A stretch of DNA of 64,000 bases, taken from contig JBANSL010000020.1 in the NCBI GenBank assembly GCA_037127255.1, forward strand, positions 52,365,098-52,429,097, written 5' to 3'. The DNA comes from Persicaria tinctoria (taxonomy: Eukaryota; Streptophyta; Magnoliopsida; Caryophyllales; Polygonaceae). Under the pieces are notes generated by a model. It worked only from the letters and a program-made list of their open reading frames with translations. It ran no database searches and was not told where the DNA came from. A program made the translations under genes and the position numbers. Each line of letters opens with the position of its first letter. The stretch's first letter is position 1. Of the stretch, positions 34,721 to 45,800 are shown in pieces.

Positions 34721-34818
34721 TTGATGCTTTTTAAAAGCGTCGAAATTGAAATTTTCGACGCTTTAAAGCATCGAAATTGGTCATAAAAAGTGTCGGAATT
34801 CACACTTTTCCCGTAGTG
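34720..34818. mobile_element. Right end of a CACTA (En/Spm) transposon
   Basis: In reverse complement the end reads CACTACGGGAAAAGTGTG at 34801-34818, followed by inverted and direct repeats of TTTCGACGC, the classic terminal and subterminal structure of CACTA elements. No left end of the same element was found, so the extent is unknown. Confidence 0.88.
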
Positions 34819-34839
34819 TAAGGACTCTTGATTCTGATT

Positions 34840-35115
34840 TGAAGAAATATATCAACCTTGAATAAATTAAACATTTTCTATTTTAGAAAACAAATTCTCA
34901 CCACATTTATTTTTAGTTTGTCATTAGTTTTGTTTAGCAAATTTCAATCAATCACAAAATGTGTGTACGAGTAACTATAAATATTGTGTAATTATATTTA
35001 AATCAAATAAGAGAGAAACGATTCAGAATCTATAAGAAATATTCATCTTCTCTTCCTCTTTATTTTTGAGTTTAACGCTTCTGCGAGAGGGAATTAGCAA
35101 GTTTCTTCTCCAACA
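34840..35115 (+). repeat. copia-2 left LTR
   Basis: 276 bp, starts TGAAGAAATATATC and ends CTCCAACA. Confidence 0.95.
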
Positions 35116-35117
35116 TA

Positions 35118-35129
35118 TGGTATCAGAGC
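35118..35129 (+). other. copia-2 primer-binding site
   Basis: TGGTATCAGAGC, complementary to initiator tRNA-Met. Confidence 0.9.
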
Positions 35130-35147
35130 TAATATAAAAAAAACACA

Positions 35148-38100
35148 TTGAGCGGAAAGATGGCATCGAACAACACAATGCATCTACAACTCCCGAAGTT
35201 AAATGGGAAGAATTATGATAGTTGGTCTATCCAACTAAAAGTATATTTTCGTTCACAAGAACTATGGAGTTTTGTTGAATCTGGCTTTGATGATGTTACC
35301 GACTCGGTTGCATATGAGTCACTTAGTCAGGAAAGAGAAAAAATTGTTAAACGAAAAGAGGAAGAAGGATCAAAAGGCCCTATATGCAATCTTTCAAGCA
35401 GTGGAGGAAGCACTATTTCAAAAAATATCAATGGCAGAAACATCAAAAGAAGCGTGGGTGATCCTGCAGAAATCCTACAAAGGCGATGATCGTGTGAAGC
35501 AAGTATGATTATAAACCCTTCGAGCGGATTTTGAGTCTTTATGCATGATTGACTCAGAATCAGTTTCACCATATCTTGATCGAGTTCAAGTGATCGTTAA
35601 CCAATTACGTATTAATGGTGAAACGATCGATGATAAAAGGGTCATAGAAAAAATTATGCGATCCTTAACTGCAAAATTCGATTATGTGGTAGCTTCTATT
35701 GAAGAAGGGCATGATCTTTCAAAGTTGACCTTTGAGAGATTGTTGGGTTCGTTGTCCTCACATGAACAACGAATGAACAAACGAACTAATACCTCTACCT
35801 CAGAGCAAGCTTTGCAAAGCAGAGCAAACATGACCAATCATGGGAGTCATCACGGTGGTCGAGGCCGTGGACGTGGTCGTGGACGAGGAAGAGAAGGAAA
35901 TGTTCATTCCTCTACTAGAGATGGAAATGGAGAAGGCAGTTCTACAAGAGGTGGTAGAAGAGTAAATTCTACACGTGACAAATCAATGATCCAATGTTAC
36001 AAATGTGACCGGTTTGGGCATTATGCATCTGAATGCCGAACAAGGTCGCAAGCAGAACAAGGAGATCATGCCAATGTAGCTGAAGCGGAAGAAAATTTGC
36101 TTCTTGCTTGTAAAGAAGGACTAGATACCGAATGTTCTAATGTTTGGTATCTTGATACATGTTGTAGCAATCACATGACAGGAAAACGAGAAATGTTCTC
36201 AATTTTAGACGAATCCGTGCAAGGAGAAGTCAATTTTGGGAACAAATCTAAAATTCCGGTGAAAGGAAAAGGTAACATTAGTATTCTATCAACGAATGGG
36301 ACTAATGTTACGATTGCAGACGTGTTCTATGTACCCGGCCTATTTTGGAATTTATTGAGCTTAGGTCAACTTTCAGAAAAAGGGCACAAAGTTCACATCG
36401 AAGATAGAGTATGCAACATTATGAGCAAAAGTGGAAAACACATTGCAAAGGTGAAAATGACAAAGAATCGGATGTTTCCTTTGTCTCTTCAGACAAGTGT
36501 TGCCATGAACTTGCAAGCAATGGCGAAGGATATTAACTGGCTATGGCATATGCGATTCGGTCATTTGAATTTTAGTGGGTTGAAATTATTGGCACAAAAA
36601 GAAATGGTGACTGGTCTCCCTCTAATCAATGCCCCTGATAGTCCTTGTGAGTAGAGGTGGCAATCGGGCGGGTCGGATCGGGTTCGGGTTCGGTTAGTCG
36701 GATTTCGGGTTATTCGGGTTTCGGGTAATTCGGGTTTCGGGTCATTCGGTTTCGGGTAATGTCTAATAATTTGGTCATTTGGTTGGGTCGGGTTCGGGTT
36801 TCGGTTGTATCGGGTTTCGGTTCATTCGGGTTTCGGTTGTCTTGGGTTTCAGTTATTTCAATATTCATTTTGAAAAATTTACTAGAATGTATCTTAAAGT
36901 TCGGGTTATATCAGGTTTCGGTTGTAACGGGTTCGGGTCTTAATGGGTTTCGGTTGAATCGGGTTCGGTTCATTCGGATTTGGGTGAGTTTCGGTTATCG
37001 GTTATTCGGATTTCGGGTCCAAAATGGGTCGGGTTGATCGGTGTTCAAAACAATCGGTTCCGGGTCGACCGGGTCGGGTTTTCGGGTTCGGGTCAGGTTT
37101 TGCCAGCTCTACTTGTGAGGGTTGTATTCTCGGGAAGCATCATCGTGACCCATTTCCGGTTGGGAAATCAACCAGAGCAAAGCAACCATTGGAGCTAGTG
37201 CATACAGATATTTGTGGACCTATGGAGGTGGAATCACTCGGACACAAAAGGTTTTTTTTACTTTTTGTGGATGATTTTGCCCGAAAAAATTGGGTTTATT
37301 TCCTAAAGGAGAAATCTGAAGCATTTAAGAAGTTTCAAGAATTCAAGAAACTTGTTGAAAAGCAATGTGGATTCTCTTTGAAGACTTTGAGATCTTATCG
37401 AGGCGGAGAATTCACATCAAATGAATTCAATGAATATTGCAAGAAGGAAGGGATTCATCGTCGGCTAACAATTAGTTATACACCTCAGCAGAATGGTATA
37501 ACTGAAAGGAAAAATAGAACAATATTTGAGATGGCTAGAAGCATGTTGAAAGCCAAATCATTGCTAAAGCCTTTATGGGCAGAGGCCGTTTTTGTTCGGT
37601 TTATGTATTGAATAGATGTCCAACAAAAAGCGTTCGTGATAAGACTCCAGAAGAAGCTTGGAGTGGAAGAAAGCCAGATGTATCTGCTTTACGTGTATTT
37701 CGGTGTGTTGCATATGCCCATATACCTGATCAACGAAGGAAAAAGCTTGATGACAAAAGCCAAAAGTGCATATTTGTTGGCTATAGTGAAACAACCAGGG
37801 GTTATAGATTATATAAGCCGGATACAAATGAGATGATAATAAGTAGAGATGTCCACTTTATTGAAGATGAGACATGGCGTAGTAATGGAGAGAACGAGTT
37901 GACTAGATATGTTGTCATCTCGAAATTGACGGTAGAAGATTCCCCAACTCATTCCTCAAATAGCAATTCGGCCCCAGAGGTTGAAGCTCCTATTGTGACA
38001 GAAGAGCCATGAACATCCAGATATCCTCAAAGAACAAGAGTTCGACCAACTTATTTGAATGATTATGTTGTAGCTGAAGACGAGGATGATGAAAACATAT

Positions 38101-39678
38101 TCAATGATGAATCTCCTGTCAACTTCTGCTTATTTGCTGATTGTGATCCAATTTCCTATGAAGAAGCTGCATCTGAGGGAAAATGGGTTAATGCTATGAA
38201 TGAGGAAATTCATTCGATTCAAAAGAATGACACATGGGAGCTAACTTCTTTGCCGACAGGAAAGAAGCCCATTGGAGTCAAATGGGTGTACAAGACAAAG
38301 TACAGACCAGACGGGAAAGTCGATCGATGCAAGGCGAGATTAGTGGCCAAAGGCTACAAGCAAAAGCTAGGAATTGACTATTTTGAAGTATTTGCTCCAG
38401 TCTCCAGAATGGATACCGTTCGTTTGATTCTATCTATTGTAGCTCAGAATAGATGGAAGATTCATCAGATGGATGTGAAATCAGCATTTTTGAATTGTGT
38501 TCTTGAAGAAGAAGTATATGTTGAGCAACCACCGGGTTTTTTTGAAGAAAGGGAAGGAAAACGAAGTCTATCGTCTTAAAAAGGCTTTGTATGGATTGAA
38601 ACAAGCACCTCGTGCCTGGTATTCACGGATGGATACATAGTTACTGCAAGATGGTTTCCAAAAATGCCCTTATGAGCACACATTGTACACAAAGTCAAAT
38701 GACAAGGGAGACTTGTTGATTTTGTGTTTGTACGTCGATGATTTGATATACACTGGAAACAACGAGACCATGATCCAGGAGTTCAAACAGGCTATGACTC
38801 TTCAATTTGAGATGTCTGATTTAGGGATGATGTCGTACTTTCTCGGCATTGAAGTGGTGCAATCAGATGATGGGATATTTGTTTCTCAGAAGAAATATGC
38901 AGGTGATATTCTGAAGAAGTTCAAAATGGAATCTTCTTCTCCGATTCGAACACCTGTTCAAAATTGTCTTGAAATGAAGAAAGAAGGTAGCAGAGAACTG
39001 ATAAATGCTACTTATTTCAAGAGTATAGGTGGTAGTCTACGCTATTTGACTCCCACTAGACCTGACATTGCTTATGGAGTTGGGTTAATCAGTCGTTTCA
39101 TGGAGAAGCCGTATCAGTCACACTTGCAAGCAACTAAGAGAATTCTATGATATGTTAGTGGTACTCGAAATCATGGAATTTTCTATACACGGTCGGCTGA
39201 TTACAAATTAGAAGGGTACATAGATAGTGACTGGGCAGGAGATGTTGAGACACGAAAAAGCACATCGGGATATGTTTTCTACATGGGAGATGGTATTTTT
39301 TCTTGGTCTTCTAAGAAGAAACAAGTGGTGGCCTTATCAACAGCGGAAGCTGAATACATGGCTGCGACATCTACAACATGCCAAGCAGTTTGGCTTCGCA
39401 GAAATTTAGAGGAGTTGCAACATGCGCAGAAGTATCCAACACCAATCATGTGTGATAATAAGTCAGCAATCACATTGGCTAAAAATCCAGTTTTTCATGG
39501 AAGATCAAAGCACTTTGATATACGATATCATTTTATTCGAGATCTTATTAAGCATGAAGAAATTCAACTCGAATTCTGCAGATCTGAAGAACAAGTGGCT
39601 GACATCATGACAAAACCACTTTGCTCAGAAAAATTCGAGAAGTTCAGAACTATGCTTGGTGTCACTCAGCATCGCTGA
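35148..39678 (+). pseudogene. copia-2 Gag-Pol, degenerate
   Basis: Order of domains: gag start with LPKLNGKNYDSWSIQLKVYF, UBN2 gag, zinc knuckle CYKCDRFGHYASEC at about 35998, protease motif YLDTCCSNHMTG at about 36150, GAG-preintegrase (WLWHMRFGHLN), integrase (HTDICGP ... RSYRGGEF ... PQQNGITERKN), RT ([21 protein letters not shown]) and RNase H (GYIDSDWAGD ... KHFDIRYHFIRDL) to a stop at 39676-39678. Lesions: frameshift near 35340; stops at 35506 and 35512 (both explicable by C-to-T change); MITE at 36652-37111; frameshift near 37590; stop at 38010; frameshift near 38570; stops near 38638 and 39148. Protease Gly is Cys and the second integrase Asp is Tyr. Confidence 0.93.
36652..37111. mobile_element. 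460-bp hAT MITE inserted in copia-2
   Basis: Ends TAGAGGTGGCA and, in reverse complement, TAGAGCTGGCA, with a perfect 8-bp duplication CTTGTGAG at 36644-36651 and 37112-37119. The interior is a dense array of TTCGGGT/TCGGTT words. The copia frame is continuous across the site when the insert and one duplication are removed from consideration. Confidence 0.95.
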
Positions 39679-39722
39679 AGCTAGAAACTTTATTAAAGAA
39701 TATATTCAAGTTTGAGGGGGCG

Positions 39723-39998
39723 TGAAGAAATATATCAACCTTGAATAAATTAAACATTTTCTATTTTAGAAAACAAATTCTCACCACATTTATTTTTAGT
39801 TTGTGATTAGTTTTGTTTAGCAAATTTCAATCAATCACAAAATGTGTGTACGAGTAACTATAAATACTGTGTAATTATATTCAAATCAAATAAGAGAGAA
39901 ACGATTCAGAATCCATAAGAAATATTCATCTTTTCTTCCTCTTTATTTTTGAGTTTAACGCTTCTGTGAGTGAGAATTAGCAAGTTTCTTCTCCAACA
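39723..39998 (+). repeat. copia-2 right LTR
   Basis: 276 bp, eight substitutions relative to the left LTR. Confidence 0.95.
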
Positions 39999-40169
39999 TG
40001 ATTCCGTCTCTACTCTCTGCCAATTGGTTTTTACGATGGAATCTCATCCAGGTAAAAGCGTCCCCACTTGACCAACAAGGAAATTAAGTGCCATAGTTTA
40101 GGATGAATATTATATATGTTAGTATTAAGATATATATTAGAATTAATTTATTATTAGAATAATTAGGAG

Positions 40170-41180
40170 TATGGTTGACCTCAAAACGAAATTTGTGGAG
40201 GTTTACATCAGGATTTTGGGACATAAGGAACGGTAGTTGGCACAACTAGGGTGCAATACCAATTTTTTTTTATAAAAATAGTCCCGATAATTCCTCCCTT
40301 TATGAATTTTTTTTTATAAAAATAACAAATATAAAAAGAAATCAAGTTAATAGGTAATACTAATATAAAAAACAAAATAACAAATAAAAAAGAAATAGGT
40401 AATATGGATTACTTATTAACTTGAATAATAAACACCAAGTCTTAGAACCCAAAAAAAAAATACTTCAACTTAATGTAATCTTAAAACAATTAAAATATAA
40501 TTAAAAAAATAACTAAATGTATATTGGTAGTAGTTGGTTGGTAATTACCGTACCAACCAATTGCAAATCGGTTGGTAATGGTAATCCCAACTTTTTCATT
40601 TCGATTACCATTACCGTACCGACTTCGGACAATTGGTTACCAATTTAAATGGTTTGGTTGGTACGTGTTGGTATGGTTTTCGTAGAAAATTTTCCCCAGC
40701 CCTAGGCACAACTGTAAAGGAAACTCTCCTGAAAGTACTCTATTGTTAGATATATGACTTGTACAATTGGGGATCGGATCAACAAAACCGACGATCGAGA
40801 GGGATATATAGGTATTGAAGCTTTGAGAATTCAAAACCGCAAGATAATCGAGAGGGATATATAGGTATATGAATGGGTAGGGACTCGACATAAAAGTTGT
40901 TTGAAAGGAAAAGGGTAGTTAGGTTCTTGCATTTTGCTAAGACTCGAAGGATGTTTGTGATATTCGTAAAGGAATTACGAGTTAAGGAGGAAGACGCATG
41001 ATTTCAATCCAACAATTCTAGATGAGACTTTCCTTGTTATATTGTTTTTCGCAACTCGAAATGCAACAAGGGACTTGCATGATCGAATGTACTTTCTGGT
41101 ATTGTGCCCTCGAGTGTATTAAGATCAAGCTATATAGTTTTAAGAAATCTAACTTTGAAATATCTCCATTGACGTAGGCG
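40170..41180 (-). pseudogene. Second receptor-like protein relic
   Basis: Parts of the minus strand align by eye with the LRR gene at 22061-23674: 40705-40740 with 22800-22835 (caattg/aactgtaaaggaaactctcc), 40870-41000 with 23035-23180 (acataaaagttg.ttgaaaggaaaagggtagttaggttct) and 41000-41160 with 23180-23345. It is full of indels and stops, so non-coding now. A hAT MITE (40247-40704) splits it. It shows that the receptor gene belonged to a local family. Confidence 0.75.
40247..40704. mobile_element. 458-bp hAT MITE in the receptor-like relic
   Basis: Begins TAGGGTGCAATACC, ends CCCCAGCCCTA, with a perfect 8-bp duplication GGCACAAC at 40239-40246 and 40705-40712. Inside, near its right end, it shares ttggttggtacgtg.ttggtatgg with the element at 47830-48589. 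Confidence 0.9.
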
Positions 41181-41800
41181 CAATTTTTTGGTATTTTAAG
41201 TTGTTAGGTTTGTTCCACCGAATGATTTTGCTTATGTATTTTTTCGATCTTTTTCCATAAGGTTCGCAAAAGACTTAACATATAGTGTAAAGTTTGGAAT
41301 AAAAACTAAAAAAAAAAAATCACAAACTTTTAATGGACGGCCCACTGGACTAATCGCCTTACCCATGTGGATGGGTTTGAACAAGACAATAAATTGACCA
41401 AAAAACTGGCATGGGCTTGGTCTAAGTCCGACCATGCTCAGATCTGATTATATATCTAAAAATAAGATTTCATTATTAATAAATTTTCTATTGACCAGTA
41501 AAATTTTATATCAAAATATTTATATTAATTTTCAACCTTATATCTTAAGTCGTTATAAAAACTATTATTTTTATAAATGCTTGAAATTTTTTATTAAAAA
41601 TTTCAAATAAACTATTTTAATCTTCACATAAAATTATATTTAATTAAAAAATATAATTAATTTTAAAAAATAATAATTTAAAAACAAAATGCGCAAAAGT
41701 ACGGATAAAAAATACTAGTAATTATAATTTAGAATTTATTCAGAAATTTATACTTTAAATAATACAAATGTAGACACTAGGAGTTGAAAGTTGAAAGAGT
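41181..41800. other. Non-coding spacer upstream of the metallothionein gene
   Basis: AT-rich. No gene or element recognised. Confidence 0.4.
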
Positions 41801-41806
41801 AAGGGT

Positions 41807-41904
41807 TGCATGTAAAACCATGTGTCCAGTGACGTGGCAGACACGTGTCAGCCGTGACCCCTGTATACAGTGTACGTGGCAGCCGTTATAGTACATGTTA
41901 TAAG
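41807..41904 (+). promoter_or_regulatory. Seed/ABA-type promoter of the metallothionein gene
   Basis: An RY element TGCATG at 41807-41812, three ACGT-core ABRE/G-box sites (ACGTGGC at 41832-41838, CACGTG at 41842-41847, ACGTGGC at 41874-41880) and a TATA-like TATAAG at 41899-41904 lie within 140 bp of the start codon. Clustered ABRE plus RY elements are known from ABA- and ABI3-regulated seed genes, and type-4 plant metallothioneins are typically expressed in seeds. Regulation here is inferred. Confidence 0.65.
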
Positions 41905-41944
41905 CAGCTACGTACGTAGCACAGACGATCATATCATCGATAAA

Positions 41945-42345
41945 ATGGCGGAAACGAAGGCGAAAGAGAGCGGCTGCAACGACCAGTGCGGATGCCCTTC
42001 TCCCTGCCCCGGCGGAACCGATTGCAGGTCTGCACCCATCCATCCAGCTACCTCATCTTCTTTTAATTCATCATTTAACTGAAATTAATACTCCGTAATT
42101 AATTAGATCATGTACGTGTAAGTGTAACGTTGTTTGTGTATGTATAAATTGAAATTAATAAAAGGTGCAGTACGGCGGGGGTGGGAGGAAACGAGGAGGC
42201 GTACGAGCACAAGACGTGCAGGTGTGGGGACCACTGCGGATGTAACCCCTGCGACTGCCCCAAGTTGCCCACCGCCGCTGCCAAGTCTTCTTGCAAATGC
42301 GGCCCCGGGTGTTGTGGCAGTGGCGCCACCGCCTCCGCCTCTTAA
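41945..42345 (+). CDS. Type-4 (Ec-like) metallothionein, two exons
   Basis: Cys-rich zinc-binding protein of the plant Ec/MT4 class, which in the cytosol stores or buffers zinc, mainly in seeds. Exon 1 is 41945-42027 (start MAETKAKESGC...), the intron 42028-42164 (GT...AG, 137 bp) and exon 2 42165-42345, giving 87 residues. Three Cys clusters are visible: GCNDQCGCPSPC..DCRC, TCRCGDHCGCNPCDC and SCKCGPGCC, 16 Cys in all. The two His residues conserved in this class are present (YEHKTC and GDHC). The closest family members end with one more Cys pair in the last cluster, so the C-terminus (GSGATASAS) looks shortened. An alternative acceptor six bases downstream would remove Cys residue 29 and fits the family less well. 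Polyadenylation signals AATAAA lie at 42364 and 42385. The gene has no lesion and stands alone among transposons. Confidence 0.93.
42028..42164 (+). other. Metallothionein intron
   Basis: Begins GTCTGCACCC and ends ATAAAAG; phase 2; position after the DC of GGTDC(R)C. Confidence 0.85.
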
Positions 42346-42444
42346 TTCGTCAATTACTCATCCAATAAATACATATATCCGTACAATAAATGGCAATGCT
42401 GTGTGGGCACGTACATGAATGTACTAGTTCTCTATATATACAAT

Positions 42445-42571
42445 ATCGATCACATATCATTTATTTTTCATCTTATTTCTAATGGAATATACTGTATAAT
42501 AAGATGAAAAATGAAAAATACAGTATGTTCTATTAGAAAATAAGATGAAAAATAAATTATATGTGGTCGAT
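42445..42571. repeat. Long hairpin, ~52-bp arms
   Basis: 42445-42496 and 42519-42571 are near-perfect reverse complements with a ~22-base loop (left arm begins ATCGATCACATAT, right arm ends ATATGTGGTCGAT). It lies about 100 bp after the metallothionein stop codon. It may be a small MITE or foldback; transcribed, it would form a long stem. Confidence 0.85.
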
Positions 42572-42820
42572 CGATCCTACCTACTTATATATGCATGCTA
42601 TAATAATAAATAATAGTATCTATTAATTAATCCATACACTTTTGTTAGTGTTACTCTATTGAGTCTATATTTGTTTATTTTATTTTATTGGATCTTTTGA
42701 GTCTACATTGGTTGGTTCGGGTTGATCTTTAAAGTTTGACTAGCGAGCTGGGTCTTTTGTTGTATATCCACTTCGCAAAAAGAGAGGTTCATTATTTATA
42801 TTAATTTCTTTAGTTAGATT

Positions 42821-45800
42821 TATTATTATTATTATTATTACAGTACGTATCCAATTGGATATACTAACGACATTCATGATCATCTTGCAAGATGATGTTC
42901 TGAAACTCACAACAATCGGAACTCAAGATAAAAGTATAATTCAACTGAGATTTAGCAAGAAAATCAGTTGCACTATTTGCCTCTCTATAGCAGTGCTGAA
43001 TTGTGACGCTTTCAAAATCTTTGATTAACGCATGCATCTCTTGGATTATTTGAGCGACCTCTCATGGTATATTGTTAACTTGATTGATGACATTAACGAT
43101 GATTGCACAATCACTTTCAACTATTACTCTACGAATCCACATCTCCACTGTCAGTCTTATACCTGTATAAACAGCAAAAGCTTCTGTTAGAATGATCGAT
43201 TTCATCCTAACGTTACATTTATGAATCCGAAGAACTAGATCATTATTATTCCTAACAATACAACCAACCTGTGATTGGGTATCAATTTTCACCGAAGCAT
43301 CTACATTGATCTTAATGACTTTTATAGGAGGGTATTTCCAAAATTAATTTATCAGGAGGTCTAACACGTTTAGGTAACTTCGTTTTTACCTGCTGTTTAT
43401 TCCAGCATGATATTTTGTCTATAGTTTGAGTTAGAGCATAGATAATACCTGTATCCGAAGTATTGCGAAAAATAATTCTATTTCTGAGTTCCCAAACAGA
43501 ATGTCATAAATGACATAAGTCTGTAAAATCTATATTAAGAGCTCTAGTATTTAAAATGTTTTCTGAAACATTACTTGTTAGAATTGGAATATTGTAACAT
43601 TTTCCCAACTTACCACCCAAATTTTGAATAAGAGATCTTGTGATCCGACAATTAAACAATAAATGATTTATATCTTCTGTAGCAGAATTACAAAGAGAGC
43701 AAGTACTAGGAACTATATTTATATATCTATTTAGACGGGTCGTGGTAGGCATGATATCTAAAATAATTTTCCAAATAAAATTTTTCATATTCGGAGGAAT
43801 ATTAAGTTTCCAAATCCAGTATGTTGGAATTTTCTTCGTATTCCCTGTATTACAAATAGAAGTAGTGGATTTAACAGAGAATTTTCCATCACTACTATAA
43901 ATCTAAATTAACATGTCTGGAATATCAATTATTGGAATATGGATATTAGTAATAGCTTGAACAATATGAGAAGGGAATATACTATTTAATTTATCAATAT
44001 CCCAAGAGTTGGTATTTGTAAATAAATCACAAACTTTTAAGTTAGGATTACGATCATTTCGATAGTTTTGAAGATATTGTGCATTTACCCAAATATCAGA
44101 CCATACATTTATAGTTTTCATATTACCTACTAGCCAGAGCAGACCTTTAGAGAAAATATCTCTGATATTAAGAAGTCTGCCAAACTGCCAAGAGGTTTTG
44201 AAACTGCCTCTTTCCATCAGAGATTCTGTCGAGAGATACTTATCCGTAATAAACTTCGACCAAATATTATCCGGATTAGCCATAATTCTCCAAAGAAGTT
44301 TCATTGCATACCAATATTAATTTGGTCAGCTGATTTAAAACCTAACCCACCATCTTTTTAGGAGTACCCAGATGTTCCCAGCTGATAAGAGGATGATAGT
44401 TATCCGATTGAGTTTTATTCCAAAAGAAATTTTTGTTGATCTGATCAATCTTTTGTAGAACTCCTTTTGGAAGAAGAAAAGACTGCATTAAATAATTTGT
44501 TTTAGAATTAAGGTTTGCCTGAATTAGAACCGATCTACCAGCTTGAGAGAGAGTATTTGATTTCCACTTTGAAAGCTGCTTTTTAAAGCTACTAATTGCC
44601 TCATCAAACAAGACGTTACAAACCCTGCCACTAACAAGTGGTATACCAAGATATTTTTCCATTGATTTTGTAACTGGAATATTTAGCTGTTGAGCAAGGG
44701 ACTGGGCTTTACTGAAGGGAATATTTTTAGAAACTTGTAGAGAACTTTTATTATAATGAATAGTTAATCTAGACATTGGAAAAAATATTCAGAAGATTTC
44801 TAATCGTATGAAGATTCAAATCATCAGCTCGTCCAAAGATTAGAGTGTCATCTGCAAAGGAAAGAAATGGAATAGGATCACTATTATTTGTAAGTTTGAT
44901 TCCAACCAAGGGGTCCCTTTCCAAAGATTCTTGTTGCAACATTCTCCGTAATAGTTCCATAACCAATACAAAAATATATGGAGCAAGAGGATCTCCTTGT
45001 CGAATTCCTCTATGAGTATGAAAAGTACGGCCCGACAAATTATTAACTAAAACTGAGAAACTAGTTTTAATTAGACAGGTCATAACCCAATTAATCCATC
45101 TAGAATCTAAACTAGATTTGTTTAGAATAATACGAATAAAACTCTAACTTATTTTGTCATAAGCTTTCTCCATATCTAGCTTTAAAGCCATCCATTCAAG
45201 TTTACCTTTTTTGTTATGAAAAGAGTGAAAAACCTCATGAGCTATTAATATATTATCCTGAATATTTCTACCTTGAACAAAAGCACCTTGAAATGGATTA
45301 ATAATACGTGGTAAGATAGGCTTCAAACGATTAGCCAAAAGTTTCGAGATAATCTTATAAATAGTATTACACAGACTAATCGGATGGTAATGGTTAATGT
45401 TACTAGGTGTATCAATTTTTGGAATAAGTGCAATAAAAGTTGAATTTACATCATTGAGAAGTATACCAGAATGAAAGAAAGATTGAACAGCTTTGCAAAC
45501 TAATTTACCGACAATATCCCAATATTTTTTATAGAACTCTGGTGGAAACCCATCAGGACCTGGAGACTTGTCGTCTGTCATTGAGAATAGGGTATCCTTA
45601 ATTTCTTTATCTGAAAAAGGGTTTAAAATTTTGTTTTCAAATTCAGTAATGGTCTGGTCAATTAATTTTAGGAAATAAGGATTACTGTTAATCGATGCAT
45701 TATTAGAAATGAATCTTTCAAACAATTCAGTCGTAATTTCATCTCTAATTTGATCCTCATCCTCAATCAATAACCCATGTTTATTTGTAAAATTACGAGC

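Larger units (their letters stand above)
34840..39998 (+). mobile_element. Ty1/copia LTR retrotransposon (copia-2)
   Basis: 276-bp LTRs at both ends (8 differences, about 3%), target duplication TGATT at 34835-34839 and 39999-40003, primer-binding site TGGTATCAGAGC at 35118-35129 and polypurine tract TTGAGGGGGCG before the right LTR. The Gag-Pol is degenerate and carries a 460-bp hAT MITE. Confidence 0.95.

Noticed and set aside
41870..41944. Upstream in-frame extension of the metallothionein start (to an ATG at 41870)
   Set aside because: The extension overlaps the TATA-like and ABRE promoter region and adds residues not found in the family; the start at 41945 matches type-4 metallothioneins.
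41777..42329. Minus-strand open frames opposite the metallothionein gene
   Set aside because: They are complements of the GC-rich Cys codons and show no domain.
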